A stretch of 64,000 nt of DNA from Microdochium bolleyi. Lineage: Eukaryota; Ascomycota; Sordariomycetes; Xylariales; Microdochiaceae. Below are positions 42,861 to 54,886 of the stretch, one piece after another. The number at the start of each line of letters is the position of its first letter. Within the stretch, counting starts at the first letter, position 1. The DNA is taken from contig KQ964246.1 of the NCBI GenBank assembly GCA_001566295.1, positions 3,596,001-3,660,000 of the forward strand, written 5' to 3'. A program made the position numbers and the translations under genes. A model generated the notes under the pieces. It made no database searches. It was not told where the DNA came from and worked only from the letters and a program-made list of their open reading frames with translations.

Positions 42861-45800
42861 GCCCGTCTTGGGCGCACCGCACCGCCTCGTCGAGTATGTA
42901 TTGGTTGTTTCGAGAGCCATGTGGCAGCAGCAAGCGTTTGTGCTCAGTACACGTAGGGTTGATTGTTTCTCTAGTTTACAAAACACCAAGGCTACGGAAC
43001 TAGAGAGGCCTATTATCTGCTCTGCAGAAAGCTTTCACTGGGACGACAGTGAGCTCGCGTATCACATCCAAGGCAGCCTTGGTCGGAGTGATATAATGAC
43101 TTCAGCGCGAACATATCGTGTCTCACTTCGTTGACGAAAACGCGATACTGCGGAAGAAAACAGCACCACCCCCAGCTCTCATCATCGGCGAGCTTCCCAA
43201 TGTCTAGATTGCAACAAGTGAAGTATACAATGCTACAAGTGTAGACTGTGTAGACTTCACAAAATTGTTACTGTTGGTGGTGTGTAGACAATCAAGATTT
43301 CATCATCTAATGGCCAGGTCGCTTCGCATATCGCGCCTCGTACTCGCATGCAGATCAGGATCGACGGATTCGCATGCTCTAAATGAGAGAGCATTTGTTC
43401 ATCATTCACTTGGTGACAAACGAAGCAATCGGGTTCACCCAAGGGCCAATTCAGCCAGGAATGAATATCTCTCCGTCTAAGTCGATTGACAGCACGCCCT
43501 TTAGACAGATAGAATTACCTCCTAATGACTCACAATCGAGAGAGCTGTAAACTCAACTATATCATCGCTGTTACTGTACCTACACTCATGAACTTCCACG
43601 TCATCCGTCCTAGGCGGCTCACGTTGCAAGCGTACACACCTCTCGCCCGATCAACATATTCACTCTTTCCCATGAGACTCACACAACAAGCGCAAAATCA
43701 CGAGGGCAGTGCTATCATCACCCATGCAGCATCGACGTTGGGCATGGCACAAGACTAGTCATTACCCGTCCATTAGTCGGGAAGGCCTAAAACCTTGCGG
43801 GAGAACTTTTCCGCTCTCACCAACAAAGCCATCAGCTCGCCACTTTCCACGGAAAGAGACACGGGAAATGCGCGCTGCGCGTCCCTCGAACGAACTCTTC
43901 CAAACGTGTAGACCCCGTCGAGCTTCCCACACGCCCCCAGACATCACACAGAAAGAATACAAGTCAAAAAAAAAATAAAATAGAGAAACAGAATGGGCTC
44001 CGACGGCTGACTCGCGGTATCCCAAGCTCGATCCTCGATGACAGCTCGAAACTGCCCAATTCTTCCCGCTCGGAAGCTGGTGTGTTTCCATCCTCAAACA
44101 TCACGACAACCAACGAACTCTAATTCCAAAGACAAGTCCACGCCCATAAATACATGAAACTCCGCTCCTAATTCTGTCTGTTTACCCGCCATCGCGCACC
44201 AACTGAGCTGGGAACCCGCGACAACCAACCAACCCAACAGCGGTTCACTGGCTTTTGATGAATTTGCTTCATGCCAGGAACCCGGACAGACTATTTCAGG
44301 GCACAGCGGAGCGAATCATTCCCAAAACATGATAGTTTCCTATTCCTGTCCCAACTCCCAACACCGATTAACAGGATCATCGTGTCGTCCTTTTCCCCCC
44401 CGCCCCTCCGTCCGTCCGTCCGCCTGTCCCAACTGCCCTTATCCACTGGTGTGTCTCACCCAACGACCCGAGCGTCTGGTAGACCAAAAGAAAAGTGAAA
44501 CCCACAGGTCCAATGACAGCTAGGCTGGGTAGCCCAGCACCGCGGCGGATCCAAAGATACTCAAAGGGATACAGACCAACACGTTACCACAAACTATGGT
44601 GACTGAGCGGTGTTGCCCACGCGCGGTCGGTACCCCCGCTCAAACACCGAGCCAAAGGAAGAGGATCAACAACAACAACATCACGCACCAACCAACGACG
44701 ATAGTGTGCTATGTTAGGTGGAACGGCTCCTTCGCCACCTCCTCCCAACGCGGCCAGAGAGGAGACACGACAGCGGCGTGTACGTATGATGCACTCACTA
44801 CACGCCGCAATGCACAGGATGCCTGTCCCTCGTCGGGGTTCCTGCACTCGCCAGGAGTACAGCCAGCCAGCCACGGAAGAGGGGGGGAGGAGCCCCCGGA
44901 GGAAACACAACACAGAAAGAAGCAAAGGACCACGGCCGTGACGAACGCAGCCGGTGTGGTTCTGCCACTTTGCATGGCCCCAAGGGATGGTCGAGCCCAG
45001 CGTGAGGACAAGTCGCATGATCCATGTCGCACACCGGACGCCATCCTGCTCCGGATGGGAAAATTTTCGTTGTATGCGTGCTCAGGGGTCACCCCTTGGA
45101 CGTGTTGCTTTCTGAGGTCGTTGGTGTTGTGGGTGTGTACTTTCGGATTCTGGGCAGCCCTCGACACAACACGACACGACACGGGAAGCAGACGCCGACC
45201 TGCTTCATCACCACGTTCTCTGAAGTAGACCAAGGCTGAAAGTATCTTGAGCACCGCCTCGGCCAGAAACAGCAAAAGATGCGACCTCCACATCGTTGCT
45301 CGGCCTTGTGGTTCTCGTCATGGAGACAGGGCTGTCCGCAGGGCAGGGCGGGTATCGCACAGGTACTCTGATGTACATACTCCGCGCAAGGACGAGCCCA
45401 GGGTCCGAGCGATGTCGTCTTCACCTTGAACGCCACATCAGGCAAACACCCGAAGCCCTCTCACCCTTTCTTTCGAGTATCTTATTCACTTTGGAATTAT
45501 CTGCAGGCCTCACCAGCGGGCCAATATATCAGCCGAGAGCTCTTCATATCAAGGGGTGGCCACAGCCATGTAACTTGACGTCCGATTTCAGCCCCCAATT
45601 CGCCATATACTCGTCCCATCAATGGCCCCATCAATGGCAGCTTCCAGGTTGTCAAAGTTGCCTGTAGCTGATTTCAGGGGTAGACACACGGACAAGGTCG
45701 TGAGTTGCAAAGAACGACGTATCATTATGAATGAACCACCTGGTCATGTCGTGTTGGTAAAGTATAGCTTGATAGAAACCCCCACAGGCGTAGCCAGTAG

Positions 45801-48800
45801 CAGAGGACGCGCATTGCTCTTCAAGGCGCGAGATGCGAGTGACTAGAACGAAGAGTAAATATAGACTGTTCTGCGAGGGTCACAAAACGTCAGCTTGCTG
45901 AAGCAATAGAGTCGTTGTGTAAGCATAGGCCTCTGGATATACACATTATACACCTACTTGAATGTATCGTATGATATGTCCATGGCTATTCGAGCATTGT
46001 TCCGTCGAGTTCGACCTAGTTGAGCCTTGGCACTACATGGAGTAGGTCCTGGTCAACTCCAGCCTCGCCGCCTGATACAGGAGCTGGCAGGGGCCGGTCT
46101 ACGGGCAATGCCCGACCAGATGAGCTTGAGCAGGGGAGTATGCGCAAAAGAAAGAGTCGAGTCACCTTGCGCAGAGACCCCTGGTCACACTCGAAAGCGC
46201 TCTCGCTGGGGACATGCAAGATTACACCAGCATAGGGGCCTCGGACTATGCGGGGAAGGTCGGGTGGTGTTGTCGACCCATTGGTGTGACGAATGGTACA
46301 ATGAGCTGCTCGCGGGTAGTGCGCTAGGAGCATGGCCGGTCTGCGGTGACCCCAGCGAGGCAGAACTTGTGCCATGCTCGCAGAAACGGGGGCACCAATG
46401 ACATCAGTGTTGGCTGCGGAAGACATATCGGACGGGAATTGTGCTTATTCCCGGATCGGTGGGCCTGAGCCATCCGAGACAACACAGGCTGGTTCTGCCA
46501 CGACGTGCATGTTGTTGTGCGGCAATCTGGCATTGGATCGATCGAGGTGAAGAGTCCAGGCACGCGGCGGCGGAGCCACCCGGGCGACCACCCACCAATG
46601 CCACCGCGCCCGAGGACATCTTGGCCTGAGGCGGTGTGGAGGTGTTGCTTCACACCTCATGCTTGGAGGTCGTCTAGCCATGATGGCCTGTTCCTCAGGA
46701 CCAGTCGAGGTGCGCGATGCTCGCTGGGGCCGAGGCGACAACGGCATCATCTTGGGCGACTTGGGGTGTCTGAGGGCATGGCTTGTGAGGGGATCCAGCG
46801 GGCGTGCTGGCAAGACAGGATGAACCCTGGGGGCTCAGAGGTGCAACGAGAGGCGAAGCGTGTTGTTGTCGTCGGGGGTGTGCTGGCCATGGTCGCTCCT
46901 TCCCGTTGGACATGGCCGTCGTGCCTGTCCACATGCTCCCAGTCCCCCAGTGCACCAATCTTCTCCCTGTATGGTGCAAGCGCCCATCGACTGTTGCTGC
47001 CTCCCCTCTCCGCACTCACTCTGACCCTTGGCCTGGTGATGCCATCAGACCCCCACCACCCACAGCCAACACCACACTTCCCCTGCCACCATCCCTGGCC
47101 CGCCTACTCGGCTTTCGGGCCCGACCTCACGAATAAAGATATCGGCTCACGGGCTCGATCGCCACCCCTGTCTCCCGGCTCCTCAAGTCGAGCGATCCTG
47201 AGCGGGTCCCGGCCGGACAGAGCCCGCTCCCTGCCGACCCCACTGCGTCGACACTGATGCAGATTCAGAACCACCTGCCTTCGTCTCTTTGCAGTCCCGG
47301 AAGCCTCCCAGGACCGCCTTGACGACGGTCCACTGCACACAACTGCAGTGCCCTCATCATCAACATTCGCACCCGCCTGGGGGTCATTCCTGGACTTGCT
47401 GCAGCACAGTACGAGCTCGACGCGGACCCTTCTGTCAGCCGTGGTAGCTCGAATACAATGCTGGGCAGGGATCTGGCATTCTAGAAACAACTCGGCGGCG
47501 ACAGGGGCAGGCTGCTGCCGCACTGGCCCGGCCTCTTGCAATGCGACCAAAGGACAGCAGCGGCCACAGAACATAAAGCAGCCACCAGAATGCAACTTTA
47601 TCGGCACCTCTAACAAGTGTTCTGGAGATTAGAGAAATGCGACCGCCAGAACAGTCAAAGACGTTGCAGTTCGACAACTCACAGCCGTTGTCACATTGAC
47701 GAAGCGGACGTGGATGCCTCTGACAAGTCGCCAACGGACCTGGACCTCCAGCATGCCTTTTAGCCATCTGACCTGGCGCTCGATGGCCACGCATAGCCTC
47801 GACTTGCAGGCACTGGGCGGCACTGGGCGGCAGCCCGCATGGCCACGGTGGCACGTGACGTGACAACCAACACCATTCCTCGGGGTGTCGCCAATTCGAC
47901 ATACGGCAGGGCTACCGGTCCCGCCCATACGAGGCAGTGTCCGCAGCAGCCGCGCCTAGTCGTGCAGTGGAGCTTGACCAAGAAGAGTGACCTCCTCGCC
48001 GATGGTCATTGCGATGCACATCTACAGTGCCGTGGTGGGAGCCATGGTTACGAAAGAAGCAATTGTTGCGAACAGGGGCAGAGCGCGCGCCGGGGACGAG
48101 CCGGGACGAAAACAGCTCGAAGGACGGCGGAAAACGGGATCCCCAGGGCTGATGCAGACGGGAGTAGAGCGGGCGTGGCAGACATCTGCAATCTCTGCAC
48201 GTGTGACAGGAGCCCGCGAGGCTGCACAGACGACCAACTCGCCGAAGCCACAAATGTCACGACGTTGCTCGCTGTTCCACCCCCTCGCCCCTAGCGCGGT
48301 ACCGAGTAGTCGGTAACCAGTCATGGTCCGTTCTATCCGCTCTGGGCGCGAGCACTGCTTCTGGTTGGCCGCGAGTCCCCTGCGCCAGAGCGGGGCCAGC
48401 CAGCCATCAACACGCCAGCATCCACGCAGACATGGCTGTTGTAGATAATCGTACCTGATTGTAAGTATATACCTGAGGTACCTGGGCATTTACATACTTT
48501 ACCTAGAGGTAGACAGATGGCTCTGGCTAGGGCTCGGCCCCCTTCTCTTTGGCCTAAAAACAGCAGGAGCACAGCGCAGGCACATCCGACGCCATGCATC
48601 CTGTTGGCTCTGGCCCTCCTGGCCAGTGGTAGAGATGATGTGTCACAGGCCCTGTTGCGCCAATCTGGCGTCCCCGTGCCCACTGGCTGCCCTGTGGAGC
48701 CCGGGCCGAGACACTCCTTTCGATACCCGGTCGGGGGGCCAGGCTCGTCCGGGCAGGGCTGAACGACGCTCGGAGGCGGCGGGTGTCGTCGGCAGCTGGC

Positions 48801-49928
48801 ACTGATTGGCCTGCCTTAGCTGGCGGTCGAGGGTCGCCAGCCCGGCCCGGCCATGGGATGCCACCATCCCCCACGACAGGTCTATCTCCAGCGCCACCAC
48901 CACCACCGACAACAACAAGGGCCATCCGCGGGACTTGTCGTGCAGTTTTCTCTGTTGGCTCAGCCGAAACCCGGTTGGTGGTTACGAGGCGGACACCCCA
49001 CTAACCACTGTTGAGTAATCTCTAGAGCAGGCTCTCGCTGTGGCGGCTACTGCCTCCGCACCCTCTCTAACCCGACGGAACCTACCTTTTGCCTTTATGT
49101 ATCGGGACGAGCTGGATCTCAGACACCGGGCTATTCTTGGTGTGGGGAGGTAGGGGTGCGAGGGGCAAGGGCCACCACGCTAGTTCGTGTCCGCTCTTTA
49201 CTTTCTTTTCCCTTGTTCCCACAAAGAGCCACGAGGCTCAGATGACATCGGCACGAATACACATGGACATGGCTACCCGATACATAGCGTTGGTTGGTGG
49301 TGCAGATAACTTAGATATGTCAAACTAGATTACATCACCAAACAAGACGGGAAGAAAAAGCAGCTAATGAGGTACATGATGTGTTGCGCGAGCCGAGATT
49401 TGGAAACAATAGATCTATAGACGTAATTAAAACATTGATTGCCCTATCCTTCCACTTTGGAACAGCGAAGCCTACAGCGCCAGCTCCCGATACAGCATTC
49501 CGTCATGTAAAGCTGCCGCTGTGCAGTGATGGTCTTAGTAACGGGCTCGGAGAGTGAGTGACAGTCTGAGAGTCCAGAGTCCGATACGGGCGTGGGGTGT
49601 GCTGCTCGTCATCACTAGTGGCATGTCCCATGGTATTTGGCAGATGAGGGCTCATGGGGGGGATCCCTGCGAGACTAGGGGACAGGGGGCACGCTCTGTA
49701 GGCGCCACCTTGCCTGCCACACAACGAAATGACCGCAGATACTGAGCGGCATTGCGAGGAGAATTCCATGGCATTGCTGCCAAGGGTGACGGTGTGGGGG
49801 AGGACGTCGCTGCCGACACTGTTTTCAATGCTGCGGGATGGGGCCGCAGTAGATGGACGGCACTTGGCATGTCCAGCCCGTCGACCTTGTGTCTTGCCAC
49901 TGACAAGAGCATTGTTGGTGCTCCTCGT
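42861..49928. other. Gene-poor region, about 7 kb
   Basis: Between the convergent 3' ends of XLF and the forkhead gene. Many open frames up to about 250 codons exist on both strands, but none resembles a family, shows a clear start, or keeps a consistent codon pattern. Short low-complexity tracts occur, for example (TCCG)4 at 44407-44422 and an A-run near 43968. I saw no transposon ends, tRNA or rRNA. It could hold untranslated RNAs, an orphan multi-exon gene, or relics too decayed to read. Confidence 0.4.
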
Positions 49929-51493
49929 TCAGCCGCGGTACGGGCCAGGAGCGCCCTGCTCAGGCCACTGGTACATTGCTGCAGCATGCTGGTCGACAAA
50001 GTCTATCCCTGAAGCCGGGCCGGGGATGGGGTAGATGTTGTCCATGGCGGACATCGAGTAGGTCGATTCCGGCGATGGCTGGGCCGGAACCTGGCTGTAG
50101 GCCGCCTCCTGCTGGTGCTGCTGCTGGGCAAAGGGGTAGCCGTGAGCGCTGCCGGTAGCCATGCTGTAACTCGTGGCAGGGTACGAGGAACTACGCTGGT
50201 GCTGGGCGTAATGCTGGTAGTCAGGGAGCGACTGCGAGTACTGGGTGAGAGAAAGCCCGTGGCTGCTCGGCTGGGCAAGCCTGCGTTGTGACTGGGACCG
50301 CTTGTTCGCAATCTTGGACCGTCCGGCACTGAGTCCACCTTTGCGACCTCCCGCTGCACGATTGGCGACTCTCTTGGTAGGCTGGGTCTTTTGCAGGTAC
50401 TCAGGCTTCATGTTGCCGTCCTTGTCTCGACCACGCCAATAGGTAGTGCTTTTGAAATCCTTCTCGTGATTTAAGCACCACTCCCAGATGACCTTCTTGG
50501 TCTGTGGCTCTGTGGGGAATGGTGCGCGGGAGCGCCGAACAAAATGCTGTGGGAAGACTGTCAGTCTCAAGCATGACAATTGACTCGGGGATGCACGATG
50601 TTTCTTACCTCGTTCAAGCTGAGGTTGTGGCGAACACTGTTGGTCCAGCCTTTGTTGTTGGGGTCGGCTGGAGCCTTGTTTGTGTTTTTGCGAAACCAGT
50701 CGTAGATGTCTCTGAGGGTCATGGCATGTCTCGGAGTGCCCAGGAGAGCCTCTCGGATAAGTTTGGCGTAGCACGCATTCTCAACCTCGTCCTCACAGCC
50801 GTTGGCCGCATCGTCATCACCCATGATAGACTCATACTCGTCCTCAAAGTCTTGCTTGCCGTGCGTGTGGCTCAAGGTTTGGGAGTGTGAAGAAGGGGTG
50901 CTAGCCCTGGACCCGTCTGCCTTGAGCATCGGATGGAGGTTGTTGCAATTCTGGGCCTCGATGTAGCTCAGGCTGATGTCGTAGGAAGCAACACCGTGCT
51001 GGCCAGCGGGCCATGATGAAGGAGGGTACCCGGTATCATGGTTGTTGGAAGACCAGCATCTTCTGGGGCTCGGGACAGCCGAGGAGCCGGGAGGCAACAC
51101 CGGCGTGATCCAGGCGTCCGCAGGTACTGGAGAGCCCTGGTACGAGAATGAGTCACAGTCCGAGGACGTCGAAGCAGGTCCCGAGGGCCCTGACCACGGC
51201 TCCATGGCTACACTCGAGACAGGGATTTGTGAGGGCATGTACTGCTGCGAGCCCGAAGGCAGAGAGCGGGGAGCCTCTGCGTGGGGGGAGCTTCGAGGAA
51301 GCTGGCGATGATTGTTTAGGGAAGGGGACGCCATGTTGATGTTGTCGAAGCCGTCCGCGAACTGTTCGGTTGGGAAGAAAGGCAATTCACTGTAGGGCAC
51401 GACCGGGGAAGTTGAAATTGTTGTTGTTGCTGTTGTCCTGACGTTGTCAAAAGCCTGCACTCCTTCCGCGTGGTACTGGTGATAGAGCTGCAT
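49929..51493 (-). CDS. Forkhead-domain transcription factor
   Basis: Model: exon 50609-51493, intron 50547-50608 (GT-AG, 62 nt), exon 49929-50546; 500 aa. The forkhead fold is split by the intron: YAKLIREALLGTPRHAMTLRDIYDWFRKNTNKA and GWTNSVRHNLSLNE on one side, HFVRRSRAPFPTE with WEWCLNHEKDF on the other. The recognition helix is N-S-V-R-H-N-L-S. An acidic stretch precedes the domain and a basic segment (QPTKRVANRAAGGRK) follows it. The rest is Ser/Gln/Pro-rich, with a Gln-rich C-terminus as in activation domains. No FHA domain is seen, so this is not the Fkh1/Fkh2 type; it looks like the shorter filamentous-fungal group. The start is uncertain: the first ATG is at 51493, but an in-frame Met-less stretch reaches back to 51634. 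Confidence 0.88.
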
Positions 51494-54400
51494 CGTGGAA
51501 GAAGGTTCCTGCTGCTGGCAGGGAAAGGGAACTGATATATGGCTGCAGTCGTGGCTTCCAGAGGAGCTCGGATGGACAGGAGAATCCGGCCTGAGAGTGG
51601 GAGAGGGTATTTTGGGAAGTCCCGTGGCTGCCACCTCGTGTCAGCCCGGTGAACAGCGCAGCTTGGTGCGTAACTGTTATGAGTCGTTGCCGCCGCCAGT
51701 AAGGGGAGTGGTCCCTGGAGGTTACAGAAATGGCACAAAAGGCAAGTCCGTGGTTGTACCAGTGTGGAGGGCTGATTTGTTTGCGTTGTTCGGCTCTGAT
51801 TCTATGAATGGAACCAAGACCTGCGGGGAGGGCACGGTGTTTGTGTTGGACGGTGCTGTCAGGAGGCTCTCCCGTGGATGAAGAAGAGGACAAGATGGGG
51901 TCACCGGCAGGCGAAGCGTTTGCCGGAGCCGAATTTGTTCAGATGAAACCAAGTGAGGGTTAAAGATGTGTCTTGAAGGGGTGTGGAGGAGAGTGTCGGT
52001 GCAAGTGTCCGGGAAACCAGTGGGAAACTGAGGTCTCAAATATGCCGCCCGCCACGATATGTTCTACGACAAAGTCGAGCCGCTCTGCGCCTCCAGGCGT
52101 CGGCAGCCTGTCGTTGGTTGGTCTGTCTGCCTGGCATGGAGTTCCATCTGCCACCAGGCCTGCCCCCTGTGCCAACGGTCTGGTGGACGATCGCAAGCAT
52201 GCCTTCAGGATGATCATGGCTGTCCTCATCATCCTGGCCTGTATCAAAGTACTGTTCACTGTACAGGGCTCTGCCCTCACCAGGACCCTGCACACATCTG
52301 TGGTGTCATGCTGGGGCGTGGCGTGGCGCAACAGTCGATGTGGTGCTCCAGGGTCCCAGGGAGCCAACCTCTGGCCTGGCTGGGCATCGTAGATACCGAT
52401 CGAGAGAAGGGCTCGACCCTGGATCCCGGCACGGAAACTTGTACCATGTATGTATACACAGACGGCGAGTATGCAACATTGCTCTGCCCGCATCTCCTGG
52501 GACTCTGCAGGGGTCTGGACAGACAGACGGCAAGGGGTTGTGTTCACCATGTTGGTTGGACAAGGGATTTACTCCGTTCATCCCCAACCCACACGCTGTT
52601 GATCAGACGTACCTACTTACGTACCTCCCTCTCCTCCGTGACCAACCTCCTTTAGTCCCAGGCAAGGCGACCTGCAAGAGATCTCGCCAAATCTAGCCGC
52701 TCCCCTGTCATGCGGCAGATGCACGCCCTGCTCCTTTCCCCACTCGTGTTTTCTCCGTGTCATCGCAGATGTGCAAGTGGCCCAGAGCACGCCTGCTGAC
52801 TGGGCGTTGCGTTCGTGATTCTCGTCGTCTGTGTGACCCTGGACCTGGGCCGATGAGTAGCGCTCAGGTAACTCTCACTACTCACTCACCCTGGCCCCAA
52901 GGACACCGTCCGTTAGTAGATACCTCGCGTTGTGATGAGCCACCCCGGGCAGATCGTGTAGTTCTCCCCATAGAGCGAGACCTGCATGCCTTGGGTCCAT
53001 CGAGGCGCCCCAGCTAGCCTTGGCTGTGATGTTGTTCAAATTCCCCCCTTGTGGACAAAGTTGCGAACAGAGGACCACCCCGGCTGGGGATGAGCGGCAG
53101 TGCTGGACAGCCTGGCGCTCTTGCCGCTGAGCGCGCGCCTCTAGGGGCTGCATTGTTATGCACGGCGCCTCTTCTTGGTCCAAGGTCGGTCCGCCAGATA
53201 GGTCTGACATTGCCGCTTCTAGAGGATAGGCAGGCCGCGAAACCGGGCTATGCTGGTGAGATAGCTGGTGTGGCAGAGCACCTCAGCGACCAATCTTGGG
53301 CACCGTCGCTCTGACAGATCTCGGTAGGTCTCCTCACGGGTGGTGGCGGCGGCGATCACAGATAGCTGCCTTACGATCCCAAACACTCGCTCACAACCGC
53401 CCTGGCCCGAGCTGCGAGATAGGAGCCGATCCAGCCATCCGATCTGCCAGAGAAGACTCATCGATTGGTGCGTGGCCCAGCTTGGATGGAGATCTCTATG
53501 GAGCCGTGTGTGTGTGTATACCTGATCCGTGACAGGTTGACGCAGTGGCGAGGGATACGGCTGGCATGTCCGTGCTCTTTGCAGCTGTTGCGTACCACAC
53601 TTCATGCATTCCAAGCTCGGGGCAAGATCTCGTGCAGCCCGGTCGTCTAGCCTGTTGCTGCTCCAAGGTCAGGTGGGTGTGGTCATTGGGCGCGGCGGAC
53701 CCTGTGCTCTATACGCGGACCGTGAGTGACGGTGTAGTCTGCCCGGTAACCAGTGACATACACGACGAGCCTCGTGACGATGCTACACAAAGGGTGGAAA
53801 AGCCCCTGCTTCTCTCCGCATGCGCGGCAGGGGATCGTGTAACCAGGAGAATCCGACGTGACTGAAAGCAGTCGTCAAAGTCCGTGATATGATCATCCTG
53901 ATTCCGACCTACATGTTTTCCGGATGATTGGAGGCTGTAAACATAGAAGCCAGTTCAACGATCGTAAAGACGCGAGGACATAGACTTCCAGCAGCCAGTG
54001 CGATGGGTCTGCCTTACCACACGACAGAGCCGAGCATGCGCCAAAGCCTGCAGAACTCCAAAGTGGCAGGTCGCTGAGAGCCTGAAACAGGGATATAAAT
54101 CTGGGTCAAATATATCAACGAGGAATCATGGCCATTGGTGACCATCATCCATCCCTGGGTCGCACGTGGCTACTGCACGATCCCATTGGCGTTCCTGTTG
54201 TTGTGGTTCCCTTTCATATTCTGGCGCTACCGTCCTGAAGCAAGGAGAACTTAGTAGGCTCGATATGCGGAGTGGACAGCCCCCACGACCAGCACGAAAA
54301 TAGAGGGATGTGGAAGGTCATGAGGTCGACCAGAGCAGCAGCATGGATCCCGGCGTCACTGTGAAGGGGGCATCGTGTTGATCCATGCTCCCCATGCCGT

Positions 54401-54886
54401 AATTAGGGCACGGAAGCCATGAATACTGGGGCTGTATATCAGCCGAACGCTAAGTCGTCATGCATCGTCGACGTGCAGCGGCCGGTGAGAAGGACGTGCA
54501 TCTTGTGGCGGACATGGTGTGTCTTCCGCCAGCCGGAATTTGCCGCGGGGGAGACGTGCTCGGCTGTCACATTCGATGGCTTGACTTCTGACTGTGCTTC
54601 ACATTGTGTAACCAGGGCGGGGAAAGAAGTTATCATAGTTTAAACGAGCTTGGCGGGATGGGTGGACAACTAGAATTTTGCCGTTGATGCTGTTGTGCTT
54701 TATGATTCGCTGCTCGCAACTTCTTGTGCGACGCACGGAAGCACATCAGTGTTCTTCCACGACGTGCTAATGTCCTTCTCTTCCGATCGGCATGGGGCAA
54801 GGTCTAGTATGCCTGAGGAGCTGTCGCATGTCTCATGGAATGAGTCGTTATGGCTATGCAGTTTAATCTGGGGGCCCACTGTCAGG
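51494..54886. other. Long upstream region of the forkhead gene
   Basis: About 3.4 kb between the forkhead start and the cactin stop. I recognise no gene. Long non-coding stretches of this kind often surround fungal developmental regulators and may hold a long 5' leader with introns or an unannotated non-coding transcript. Confidence 0.45.

Noticed and set aside
44596..45293. Overlapping frames of about 200 codons on both strands
   Set aside because: Both are low-complexity, unlike any family I know, and neither shows splice signals extending it; more likely chance in GC-rich non-coding DNA.
46505..47257. 250-codon plus-strand frame
   Set aside because: Composition rich in Pro, Ser and Arg without motifs; no conserved start or intron signals.
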